Positions 6,613 to 13,991 of a DNA stretch of 14,822 nt are shown piece by piece. Below the pieces are notes generated by a model that searched no databases, was not told the DNA's origin, and saw nothing but the letters and a program-made list of their open reading frames with translations. Every line of letters begins with the position of its first letter. Position 1 is the first letter of the stretch. A program made the position numbers and the translations under genes. This stretch comes from Desulfurococcales archaeon (GTDB lineage Archaea; Thermoproteota; Thermoprotei_A; Sulfolobales; Desulfurococcaceae): positions 1 to 14,822 of the forward strand of contig JALVHX010000075.1 of the NCBI GenBank assembly GCA_027028805.1, given 5' to 3'.

Positions 6613-8091
6613 ATGTACAGATATATACTAGTACTGGCGCTGGCCGCGGCGCTCATAGCCGCATCCATCCCCAGCCTCCATCCAGGCACGGCGACAGCCG
6701 CATACGCCGCCGCCGGCGACAGGATAAGGATCTATTTCCTCCCCATGGATGGAGAGGAGGCTCTCCACGATATAGTACAGCTGATAGATAATAGTGCAAG
6801 CTATGTATACGTCGCGATATATGATATGGAGGACATGGATATAGCTCGGGCGCTTCTCAGGGCGCACAGCAGAGGCGTCGACGTTAGAATAGTCAGCGAC
6901 ATGGATACATTCGACGAGAAGTCAGCGATCAACTATCTCCGGAGAAACGGGATACCCGTCGTGCTCGACAACAGGTACAGCGACTATATGCATAACAAGT
7001 TCATGGTAATAGACAACGAGACAGTGGTAACGGGCACGGCGAACTTTAATGAGAGAAGCTTCCTCCGCTACACAAACAACGTGGTGATAATAAGGTCTAG
7101 GCTTGTCGCCCTAGATTATTACTATGAGTTCATGGAGATGTACCGCGGCCTCTTCGGCGGAGGAAACAGGACCCCCTACGAGAACATATCGGTGGGCGAT
7201 GCAGTGATCAACGTTTATTTCGCGCCCGACGACGACGTAGCAGGCCATATCATCCCCCTCATAGACTCCGCGAGACACACCATATTCTTCGCCGCATTCA
7301 CCTTCACCCACTGGGGCCTCGCCGAGGCCCTGGCGAGGGCCGCTGAGAGGGGCGTAAGGGTTCTCGGAGTAATGGAGTCGTGGAACGCGGAGAAGGGGGA
7401 GGCCGCCCGCATATACAGCTACCTATCCAGCCACGGAGCCGAGATGAGGATGGATGCGAACGAGTATATCATGCACCTAAAGACCTTCATCATAGACAAC
7501 GAGACGGTGGTGACGGGGAGCTGGAACCCCACATATCACGCCCAGCTCTCTAACGACGAGAACCTCGTGGTGATAAGGAGCAGGGAGATCGGAGAAGCAT
7601 ATGCACGCTGGTTCCTGGCCCGCGTGTATCCGAGGCCGATGATAATAGTGGAAGCCGTGGATCCCGGGGGCCGGCCCGTGCCGGGAGCCTCTGTGACAGC
7701 GGAGGAGCTGTCAAGCCATACAACGGTACACGCGGTGACAAACGCCAGCGGAATAGCGGTTATAGAGCCGCGGGAGGAGTGGAGCATAGGCTCCTCTATA
7801 AGAATAACGGTCTCCACAGGCTCCTTTCTCGGAGAAGCCTCTATGACAACGATCACGCTAAAACCATATCCACAACGCATCAGGATAGTTGTGGAAGACA
7901 CAGGGCTCCTTAACGAGAAGACCGGCGCCATAATAGTGGCCGCCGCCGCGCTCCTAGCCCCCCTCATATATGGGAGGATAAGGAAACACCTCGCCCCGCG
8001 GAGAGCCCCGAGGCCGCCACAGCAACGCCGCCGCGCAGAAGCGTCCCATCCAACACGCGTCTTCCCGGGATACCCGTGGAACGATTCATGA
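6613..8091 (+). CDS. Secreted membrane-anchored double phospholipase D-family protein
   Basis: A 492-residue PLD-superfamily phosphodiesterase (lipid or nucleic-acid hydrolase; substrate not known). Order: signal peptide or N-terminal anchor (about 3-33, ending ATAAYAAAG); PLD domain 1 with HNKFMVID (127-134: His127, Lys129, Asp134) and GTANFNERSF; PLD domain 2 with HLKTFIID (288-295: His288, Lys290, Asp295) and GSWNPTYH. Next is a beta-rich carboxypeptidase-regulatory-like domain (about 343-418, VDPGGRPVPGASVTAEEL). A C-terminal membrane helix (about 438-454) is followed by a basic tail with RIRKHLAPRRAPR. Both HKD motifs are intact, so it should be active on the outer face of the membrane. 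ATG 6613 is preceded by GGTGGGAG at 10 bases. GTG 6607 and GTG 6586 are alternatives. Nothing links it clearly to the next gene, 117 bases downstream. Confidence 0.92.
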   Translation: MYRYILVLALAAALIAASIPSLHPGTATAAYAAAGDRIRIYFLPMDGEEALHDIVQLIDNSASYVYVAIYDMEDMDIARALLRAHSRGVDVRIVSDMDTFDEKSAINYLRRNGIPVVLDNRYSDYMHNKFMVIDNETVVTGTANFNERSFLRYTNNVVIIRSRLVALDYYYEFMEMYRGLFGGGNRTPYENISVGDAVINVYFAPDDDVAGHIIPLIDSARHTIFFAAFTFTHWGLAEALARAAERGVRVLGVMESWNAEKGEAARIYSYLSSHGAEMRMDANEYIMHLKTFIIDNETVVTGSWNPTYHAQLSNDENLVVIRSREIGEAYARWFLARVYPRPMIIVEAVDPGGRPVPGASVTAEELSSHTTVHAVTNASGIAVIEPREEWSIGSSIRITVSTGSFLGEASMTTITLKPYPQRIRIVVEDTGLLNEKTGAIIVAAAALLAPLIYGRIRKHLAPRRAPRPPQQRRRAEASHPTRVFPGYPWNDS

Positions 8092-8099
8092 CAACAAGA

Positions 8100-8108
8100 T
8101 TTATCTTA
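8100..8108 (+). promoter_or_regulatory. Weak TATA candidate for the Cas6-like operon
   Basis: TTTATCTTA lies in the 117-base gap after the PLD gene and would give a leader of about 80 bases. The ribosome-binding site GGGAGGTG (8191-8198) is strong and lies ten bases before the TTG start. Confidence 0.3.
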
Positions 8109-8208
8109 GAAGGATGCGAGAGAACAGTCTCCCCCAGCCCTCCCGGAGGCGGAGGCCGAAGACGCCGCAGGAGAGCCCGGGAGAGGCTAGCGGGAGGTGT
8201 ATTAAGCT

Positions 8209-9108
8209 TTGCTGGACGCGGATCTGGCGGGCCTCAGAAAGCTCTTCGAGGCGAGCCCTAGAGAGTATAACCTGGCGCGTGTAATAGTTGTACCCGAAAA
8301 CGATGTCCTATTACCCCCGTTCACGGGCAAGGCAGTGAAGAGCATGCTGATAAAAGCCAACCCCTCGCTGACAATGATATTTGAGTCCGAGATGAACCCC
8401 AAGCCTATAAGAATATCCACGATGGCGCGAAGCGACGACGGCGTCGTCCACTATCTATGGAAGATAGCTGGGAAAAACAACAGCATATCCATGAGGCTAG
8501 CCATGGGGGAGAGGGCGTGGTTCTACGTAGGGTTCACGGGCGATGTATCCCACGCCATAATAGATGCGTTGAACAATATCGATGGAATAACCCTGTTCGG
8601 TGTCAGATGGAGGCTCGTAGAGTACAGCATGGAGACATACTGGCTCCCAACAGATAATCCCCCGCCGGAATTCAGGATAGACGACGCGCAGGCCGTCAAG
8701 GTCGAGATAAGGACCCCCGCCCTGCTCCTGGACCCCTATAAGGAGAGCGTCTACAGGAGGTTCCTCCCTCTCCCAGGAATAGTTTTCTCCTACAACGTCG
8801 GCGACCTGCTGAGGATGAAGCGCGGCCGAGACTATATATTGATGGTTGACAGCATCACGATGGCGATGAACGAGACATACAGCATACTGAACACCGTTAA
8901 GGCTGTGAAATACGTGTACGGCCAAAAAATCCTGCCAGGCCTCATAGGCTACGCCAAATACATGATCGATAAAAACATACTTGAGCAGTACCAGGGGCTA
9001 AAGCTCTTCATAGAAAACCTCCTCATCCACGCACACGTCATGGGTATAGGGACGAGCAGGGCCAACGGTTTCGGCCACGTAACAATAAAGGTGATCCCAG
9101 AGGAGTAG
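8209..9108 (+). CDS. Cas6-like CRISPR RNA endonuclease family (RAMP) protein
   Basis: A 299-residue protein that looks like Cas6, the RNase that cuts CRISPR repeat RNA. The main evidence is the C-terminal glycine-rich loop GIGTSRANGFGHVTIKV (279-295), the RAMP hallmark. It is supported by LPPFTGKAVKSMLIKA (35-50), which fits the first ferredoxin-fold helix, and by the segment TPALLLDPY (169-177). Cas6 enzymes often use an N-terminal His, but the first His here is residue 81. The protein may therefore use other residues, as some Sulfolobus Cas6 proteins do, or have lost activity. The TTG start follows an excellent GGGAGGTG. No other cas gene or array is in the window. The next gene starts 9 bases downstream, so they form an operon with two nucleotidyltransferase-like genes. 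Another RAMP with a host RNA role is possible. Confidence 0.72.
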   Translation: MLDADLAGLRKLFEASPREYNLARVIVVPENDVLLPPFTGKAVKSMLIKANPSLTMIFESEMNPKPIRISTMARSDDGVVHYLWKIAGKNNSISMRLAMGERAWFYVGFTGDVSHAIIDALNNIDGITLFGVRWRLVEYSMETYWLPTDNPPPEFRIDDAQAVKVEIRTPALLLDPYKESVYRRFLPLPGIVFSYNVGDLLRMKRGRDYILMVDSITMAMNETYSILNTVKAVKYVYGQKILPGLIGYAKYMIDKNILEQYQGLKLFIENLLIHAHVMGIGTSRANGFGHVTIKVIPEE

Positions 9109-9117
9109 AGGGGACGC

Positions 9118-9975
9118 ATGTCTCCACAGCCCAGGATGCTGGAGGGCGAGAGGCTCCTATACAGGGGCACGGTATACATAGTCAAGGGGTTCCAGCACCC
9201 GCCGGGACACGTGGTAGCATATCCACGCTACCGCCTAGACGCGTGGCCTCCGAGAAGAATACTCTTTCCAGCCACACGGCTAATACCATGGAAGTGTATA
9301 GGGCGGAGGATACCGGTGATCCCCGTAGAAAAGGCTCTCCCAGTACCGTCAAGCTACATGGACACGGCGGCCGAGGCCCTTCAATCACTCCTATCAATGG
9401 AGGCGTCCATAGGCCGTGGAGACCTGGCCCTGACAGGCTCCACGGGGCTCTGGGCCGCTGGGCCGGATTCCGATATCGATATAGTTGTATATGGCCGGGA
9501 CACAGGCGAGGCAGTGTATAGTGCTCTCAAGAGGCTCCGAGCATCCGGAGCAACAAAGCCTCTGACAGGGCCTCCCCTCCTCCACGAGGCATCCAAACAC
9601 CCCCATCTCTCCCCCCAGGAATACATGGTGCTGAGGCAACGGAGCCTCCTCCAAGGAATCTTTATGAATAGAGGATACAGCGTGAGGATCGTCCCCTACA
9701 CCAGGGGCTACGCGGGATGCGTGGACCGCGTCGTAGAGAGACGGAGCTATAGGGGGAGGGTGAGGATATTGGAGGCGCTGAGCCCCTATACAACACCCGC
9801 CCTCTACAGGATCTGGGCCGAGGGATACGGGTATATTTATCTCTACACGTTCAAGCTCCTCTACACAGAGCTCCGAGAGGGCCTAGTATTAATGGTCCGC
9901 GGCGAGATAGAGTTATCCGGGAACGGTGACGAGAGGCTGGTGATCGACCACGGGGAAGCCCATCCACTATACTAG
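9118..9975 (+). CDS. Nucleotidyltransferase-fold protein A (COG1665-like)
   Basis: A 285-residue protein with a polymerase-beta-type nucleotidyltransferase core: TGSTGLWAAGPDSDIDIVVYG (106-126), where Gly107-Ser108, Asp119 and Asp121 are the nucleotide and metal-binding residues. It carries an N-terminal domain with GFQHPPGHVVAYPRYR (24-39) and a C-terminal domain with LSPYTTPALYRI (221-232). These features recall the archaeal COG1665 proteins, which lack a proven function. The strand expected to bring the third carboxylate reads YSVRIVPY (187-194) with no acid, so catalysis is uncertain. The ATG has GAGGGG upstream and is 9 bases from the Cas6-like stop. The following gene is a paralog, sharing the HPPG motif and the identical SDIDIVVYG. 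Confidence 0.82.
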   Translation: MSPQPRMLEGERLLYRGTVYIVKGFQHPPGHVVAYPRYRLDAWPPRRILFPATRLIPWKCIGRRIPVIPVEKALPVPSSYMDTAAEALQSLLSMEASIGRGDLALTGSTGLWAAGPDSDIDIVVYGRDTGEAVYSALKRLRASGATKPLTGPPLLHEASKHPHLSPQEYMVLRQRSLLQGIFMNRGYSVRIVPYTRGYAGCVDRVVERRSYRGRVRILEALSPYTTPALYRIWAEGYGYIYLYTFKLLYTELREGLVLMVRGEIELSGNGDERLVIDHGEAHPLY

Positions 9976-9985
9976 CACACATCCT

Positions 9986-10963
9986 GTGCTCGACCACTAC
10001 ATACTCGTGGGGCGCCGCGGCGAGCTATACGTGGCGGTGGGCAACACGCATCCACCCGGATACATAGCCGGCTACCTCAAATACGTGCCAACAGACAAGC
10101 CCACGCCCTGGCGCGGCGGGGACGGGACATATTATGAGAGGGTGCTACGCCGCTACCACCCCGTAGACGTCAGGAGAGGCGTCTCCTCCATAAGCGATCC
10201 ATGCCACGACACAATGCTCCCCGTAGTCCACAGGAGCGTTATAAACGATATACTTGAGCCGCGGCAGGCCATGAAACGCATCCTCCGCTCCCCCAGGGAC
10301 CCTGTAGAGCTCGGAGCCGCCACCATATACGGCGTCCTCGGAGCCCATGGCGCCGAGCCAGGAGCCCTGGGCGTCACCGGGAGCGTGCTAGCGGGCATAC
10401 ACAACCCGCGCATAAGCGACATAGACATAGTGGTGTACGGCGTCAAGCCCTCCTACGCCGTCGCCGAGACTCTTGAGAACCCGCCGCCTCCGCTCTCACC
10501 GTTTACGCCGAGGCACCTAGCCGGGTGGGTGGAGAGGCTTATGCGCCAGTACCCGTTGCCCCCGGAGACCATTAAGAGGCTCTACTCGCCGATCCGGAGA
10601 GGCCTGGTCGGGGGGAGGGAATACTCTATCCAATACAACACCGGGATCCCCCGGGCATACGGGCTCTGTGATACATGGAGAACACTGGGCGTGACGCGCG
10701 TCTCCGGGAACATAGAGCCTACATGGAGCACCCTCAACTATCCAGCAGAGGCCGTGATCAGAGATATCGCGCCTATAGAGGGGGCTAGGCCGCGGGGGAG
10801 CAGGCTCCTAGTGTTGAGCTACGACTCCCTCTATACAGCATCCATGTATAGGGGAGGGAGACACGTGGTGGAGGGGCTTCTCCAGGAAAACACTGCAGGG
10901 GAGCAGAGAATCCTTGTGGGCGGGGCAGAGCACCCTGGCTTCATAGCACCCCATCCCCGGTAG
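9986..10963 (+). CDS. Nucleotidyltransferase-fold protein B (paralog of A)
   Basis: A 325-residue paralog of the preceding gene, with a GTG start 10 bases after its stop and only a weak ribosome-binding site. That spacing suggests translational coupling. Shared elements in the same order are GNTHPPGYIAGYLKYVP (19-35), the core TGSVLAGIHNPRISDIDIVVYG split here as GS at 132-133 and Asp145/Asp147, YSIQY (213-217), NYPAEAVIRDI (251-261) and a C-terminal GAEHPGFIAP (313-322) matching GEAHPLY in A. The third catalytic acid again seems missing (Gln at the place where A has Arg). A heterodimer with A is plausible (inference). Substrate unknown. The stop is followed by 117-125 bases before the metallophosphoesterase gene. 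Confidence 0.82.
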   Translation: MLDHYILVGRRGELYVAVGNTHPPGYIAGYLKYVPTDKPTPWRGGDGTYYERVLRRYHPVDVRRGVSSISDPCHDTMLPVVHRSVINDILEPRQAMKRILRSPRDPVELGAATIYGVLGAHGAEPGALGVTGSVLAGIHNPRISDIDIVVYGVKPSYAVAETLENPPPPLSPFTPRHLAGWVERLMRQYPLPPETIKRLYSPIRRGLVGGREYSIQYNTGIPRAYGLCDTWRTLGVTRVSGNIEPTWSTLNYPAEAVIRDIAPIEGARPRGSRLLVLSYDSLYTASMYRGGRHVVEGLLQENTAGEQRILVGGAEHPGFIAPHPR

Positions 10964-10980
10964 CGGCCCCGGGGGACGCG

Positions 10981-10990
10981 CCTATATATT
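10981..10990 (+). promoter_or_regulatory. Putative TATA box of the metallophosphoesterase gene
   Basis: CCTATATATT is a good TATA element directly after the nucleotidyltransferase B gene. It predicts transcription near 11012 and suggests that the phosphoesterase and sirtuin genes form a separate unit with a leader of about 77 bases. Confidence 0.45.
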
Positions 10991-11088
10991 GGAGCGGAGC
11001 TCTATGTAATACGGGTTTACGTGGCGGGAGACAACCACAGCACGCTACCACGCGTAGCCACCAATGCCTCGCGGGGAGGGTGGTCTAT

Positions 11089-11691
11089 GTGATCGTTGTG
11101 GGTGTAAGCGATATTCATTGCTCTGGGAACAGGGTTGCTGATCTAGTCTCGCGGCTACCAGCGCTCCACGCGGATCTAGTGCTCGTGGCCGGCGACATAG
11201 AGTGCGATGAGCCCATAGACCTATTAGCGGAGAGCGGCACACCCTTCTACGCGGTCACGGGGAACATGGATGATATATATGTTAGGAGATACATCGAGGG
11301 CTACGGCGCGCTCCTCGACGGCCGCGTGGTGGAGCACGAGGGATTCCTTATAGCGGGGATAGGCGCCTCCATGTATAGGGAGGACTATAAGAAGATAACG
11401 CGTCGCCTTGAGGAGGCGTGGGATAAGCCTCTGATAATTGTAAGCCACTACCCCGCCTATGGCTACAACGACAGAGTGTATACTGGGAAACACATAGGTA
11501 TAAGACGGTTCATAGACCTCATAGACAAGCACCACCCCATACTGTTCCTCCACGGCCACGTACACGAGGACCGCGGGGTCTCGCGTAGAAACGGGACACT
11601 TATAGTCAACCCGGGGCCGCTTATGCACGGATACTATGCCGTGATCAACCTCGAGCCCCATAGAGCAGAGGCCCGGCTGGAGAAGCTCTGA
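11089..11691 (+). CDS. YfcE/MJ0936-type metallophosphoesterase
   Basis: A calcineurin-like phosphoesterase of about 200 residues using two metal ions; family members cleave phosphodiesters or phosphomonoesters, and the natural substrate here is unknown. Numbering from the GTG at 11080, the motifs are SDIH (Asp11, His13), GDIE (Asp39), GNMDD (Asn62), VSHYPAYG (His123) and HGHVHEDRG (His158, His160). GNMD replaces the usual GNHD, as in the MJ0936-like branch, which has GNCD. GTG 11089 is preferred because GGAGGGTGG lies at a good distance; GTG 11080 directly abuts that site. The gene is 30 bases upstream of the sirtuin gene and probably cotranscribed with it. Confidence 0.9.
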   Translation: MIVVGVSDIHCSGNRVADLVSRLPALHADLVLVAGDIECDEPIDLLAESGTPFYAVTGNMDDIYVRRYIEGYGALLDGRVVEHEGFLIAGIGASMYREDYKKITRRLEEAWDKPLIIVSHYPAYGYNDRVYTGKHIGIRRFIDLIDKHHPILFLHGHVHEDRGVSRRNGTLIVNPGPLMHGYYAVINLEPHRAEARLEKL

Positions 11692-11721
11692 CCACGGGAG
11701 GGTGCAGGGGCTGGTGGAGCC

Positions 11722-12468
11722 GTGGGAGCGGAGGAGAGTTTGGAGAAGGCTGTGAGGATCCTGGATGAGTCAGGCTACAACGTGGCCCTGACAGGCGCCG
11801 GCCTGAGCGCGGAGCTGGGACTACCCATCTACCGCGGAGCCAGCGGGGGGGCCGCCGAGACCATCTCTCTCCTGAGCCGCGAGGGCTGGGAAAGGGATCC
11901 CGTGTTCATATGGAGGTATTATCTCGACATATACAGGAGGAGCCGAGGCGCCGAGAGGAAGGGGGGCTATCATCATCTCCACAGGCTCGTGGAGGCCGGG
12001 GTCATCCACGCCATAATAACGGTAAACATCGACGGGCTCCATAAACGCTTCCTCAACGATCCTGAGTACCCCCTAGTAGAGCTCCATGGAAGCGTCGACA
12101 AGGCCGTGTGCACAGCATGCGGCTACACCTCGCCTATAGAGAAGCTCGACACAGGTACTCTTCCACCTAGGTGCCCACGGTGCGGCGCGCCCATGAGGCC
12201 CCGCGTCGTGCTCCGGGGAGAGAGGATCAGGACACGGGATCTTGTACGGGCCATAATAGAGGCGGAGACCGCGGAGGCCATGATAATAGCCGGGTTCTCC
12301 GGTAGCGTGGCGCCCGCCAACATGCTTCCCCTCCTCACACATAGGCGTGGGGGATGGCTCATAATAGTTGATCCCAGCCCCACCCCCTACACGAGGCTGG
12401 AGCATGTGGTATGGATCCCGTTGACCGCTGAGAAGGCTTTCCGGATGCTTGCGCAGAGGCTGATATAG
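11722..12468 (+). CDS. Divergent Sir2-family NAD-dependent protein deacylase
   Basis: A 248-residue sirtuin, the usual size of a minimal archaeal enzyme that removes acyl groups from lysines using NAD+. It shows the NAD-binding TGAGLSAELGLPIYRG (24-39), catalytic His122 in LHGSV, and a complete four-Cys zinc site (Cys130, 133, 151, 154). Several normally fixed positions differ. TQNID is TVNID (100-104), the VVWFGE stretch is VVLRGE (162-167), and the GTS motif is GFS (191-193). The NAD pocket may thus be altered, and substrate or activity may differ from classical sirtuins. The start is GTG 11722, with GGTGGAG very close; TTG 11740 is possible. It follows the metallophosphoesterase by 30 bases. 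Confidence 0.9.
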   Translation: MGAEESLEKAVRILDESGYNVALTGAGLSAELGLPIYRGASGGAAETISLLSREGWERDPVFIWRYYLDIYRRSRGAERKGGYHHLHRLVEAGVIHAIITVNIDGLHKRFLNDPEYPLVELHGSVDKAVCTACGYTSPIEKLDTGTLPPRCPRCGAPMRPRVVLRGERIRTRDLVRAIIEAETAEAMIIAGFSGSVAPANMLPLLTHRRGGWLIIVDPSPTPYTRLEHVVWIPLTAEKAFRMLAQRLI

Positions 12469-12517
12469 GCGAGGACTGGCCGCCCAATCCTTCTATGAAG
12501 CCCTCCGGGAACAATAC

Positions 12518-12526
12518 CTATTTTTA
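12518..12526 (+). promoter_or_regulatory. Putative TATA box of the acyl-CoA synthetase alpha gene
   Basis: CTATTTTTA lies 41-49 bases before TTG 12567 and predicts transcription near 12548. That would exclude the upstream ATG 12495 as a start codon. Confidence 0.45.
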
Positions 12527-12566
12527 CGCCACCCCATGCTATATCTTCATTCATGTACAAGGGGGC

Positions 12567-13991
12567 TTGAGCGGAGGCGCAGAAAGGGAGTTGAGCAGGA
12601 GTCTTGATGCGCTTTTCCGTCCACGTAGCATAGCTGTTATCGGGGCCAGCAGGCATCCCGGGAAGATAGGATACACTATTCTCAAGAACATCATAGACTA
12701 TGGGTACAGGGGCAGGGTATACCCCGTTAACCCTAAGGCCACGGAGATACTTGGGCTGAAGGCCTATCCATCAGTCCTAGACATACCGGGGCCTGTCGAC
12801 ATGGCCGTTGTAGCCGTGCCCGCCCCGATCGTTCAGAAGGTGGCCGAGGAGGCTGGAAAGAAGGGCGTCAAGGTACTGGTGGTTATAACAAGCGGGTTCG
12901 CGGAGACGGGCAACGTGGAGGCTGAGAAGAGGCTTGTGGAGACCGCTAGGAGATACGGGATGAGGATCCTCGGCCCCAACATATTCGGCGTCGCCTATAC
13001 ACCGATAAGGCTCAACGCGACCTTCGGGCCCGGCAACCTCAGGGAGGGCAACATAGCGTTCATAACACAGAGCGGCGCCCTCGGCATAGCCTTGATGGGA
13101 TGGACTGTTATGGAGGAGCTCGGGCTGAGCGCGGTCGTCAGCATGGGCAACATGGCAGATATAGATGTAGTAGAGGTATCAGAGTATCTCGCCGACGACC
13201 CCCATACACGGGTGATAACCATCTATCTAGAAGGCCTCAAGCCGGGCACAGGGAGAAGGTTCATCGAGGCTATGAGAAGGGTTACGGCCAAGAAACCGGT
13301 TATAGTCATAAAGGCTGGGAGAAGCAGGAGAGGCGCGGCCGCCGCCGCCAGCCACACCGGGAGCCTGGCGGGAAGCGACAACGTCTACTCCGCCGCCTTC
13401 AAGCAGACAGGCATACTGAGAGCCTATACGGTGGAGGAGATGTTTGACTGGGCGAGAGCGTTCGCCTCACAGCCCCTGCCGCGCGGAGAAAACACTATAA
13501 TCATAACCAACGGAGGCGGAGTCGGCGTGCTGGCCACCGATGCCGCCGAGGAGCATGGAGTGAAGCTTCTAACGCCCAGCAAGGAGCTACGGGACAAGCT
13601 GAGCCAAACCATGCCGTGGTTCGGGAGTCCCCGCAACCCAGTGGATCTAACAGGGCAGGCTGTCGAGGAGAACTATGAGAAGGCGCTGACGGTTGCCTTT
13701 GAGAGCGGTGAAGTAGACAATATTATACTCCTATACTGCCGCACAGCAATACTCGATCCCGTGAGCCTCGCGGAGACGATCGTCGAGGTGGCTGGGAGGT
13801 ACGAGGATTCAGGGAAACCGCTCCTGGTCAGCATGATAGGCGGCGAGGACGTCTACAGAGCCATGAACCTCCTCAACAGGCACAGCATACCCGCGTACCC
13901 GAGCCCGGAGAGAGCCGTGGCCGCGCTCTCCGCTATGCTGAGATACAGGTCTTATAGAGAAAAGATCGCTGGCCGAGCGGCTACTTCCTGA
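12567..13991 (+). CDS. acdA: ADP-forming acetyl-CoA (acyl-CoA) synthetase, alpha subunit
   Basis: The alpha subunit of the archaeal enzyme that turns acyl-CoA, ADP and phosphate into acid, CoA and ATP, the energy step of peptide and sugar fermentation. From TTG 12567 it has 474 residues, a normal length. The CoA-binding domain starts LFRPRSIAVIGASRHPGKIG (16-35). Later come ITQSGALG (166-173) and YLEGLKPG (220-227, with Glu222 matching the Glu that steadies the phosphohistidine). The phosphorylated His263 is in ASHTGSLAGS (261-270). The ligase loop usually reads GPNC; here it is GPNIFG (137-142). The open frame extends to ATG 12495, but those 24 residues are unlike the family; TTG 12591 is another fair start. 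No beta subunit (ATP-grasp) gene is in the window, so it must lie elsewhere. The 3' end overlaps the convergent gene by 11 bases. Confidence 0.93.
   Translation: MSGGAERELSRSLDALFRPRSIAVIGASRHPGKIGYTILKNIIDYGYRGRVYPVNPKATEILGLKAYPSVLDIPGPVDMAVVAVPAPIVQKVAEEAGKKGVKVLVVITSGFAETGNVEAEKRLVETARRYGMRILGPNIFGVAYTPIRLNATFGPGNLREGNIAFITQSGALGIALMGWTVMEELGLSAVVSMGNMADIDVVEVSEYLADDPHTRVITIYLEGLKPGTGRRFIEAMRRVTAKKPVIVIKAGRSRRGAAAAASHTGSLAGSDNVYSAAFKQTGILRAYTVEEMFDWARAFASQPLPRGENTIIITNGGGVGVLATDAAEEHGVKLLTPSKELRDKLSQTMPWFGSPRNPVDLTGQAVEENYEKALTVAFESGEVDNIILLYCRTAILDPVSLAETIVEVAGRYEDSGKPLLVSMIGGEDVYRAMNLLNRHSIPAYPSPERAVAALSAMLRYRSYREKIAGRAATS

Noticed and set aside
8076..8261. 61-residue plus-strand frame between the PLD and Cas6-like genes
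   Set aside because: It overlaps the end of the PLD gene and the start of the Cas6-like gene, is Arg/Gly-rich and lacks a ribosome-binding site.
9118..10963. Nucleotidyltransferase genes as a MNT/HEPN toxin-antitoxin pair
   Set aside because: Neither protein looks like a HEPN domain (no R-x4-6-H in a helical protein); both are nucleotidyltransferase-fold paralogs and larger than minimal antitoxins.
11722..12468. Defence-type SIR2 effector
   Set aside because: The protein is a single, minimal sirtuin domain with a zinc site, without the extra sensor or Argonaute/STAND domains of known SIR2 immune effectors; a deacylase-like role is simpler.
12495..12566. N-terminal extension of the acyl-CoA synthetase alpha subunit
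   Set aside because: The added residues are unlike the family, there is no ribosome-binding site at ATG 12495, and a TATA box lies inside the extension.
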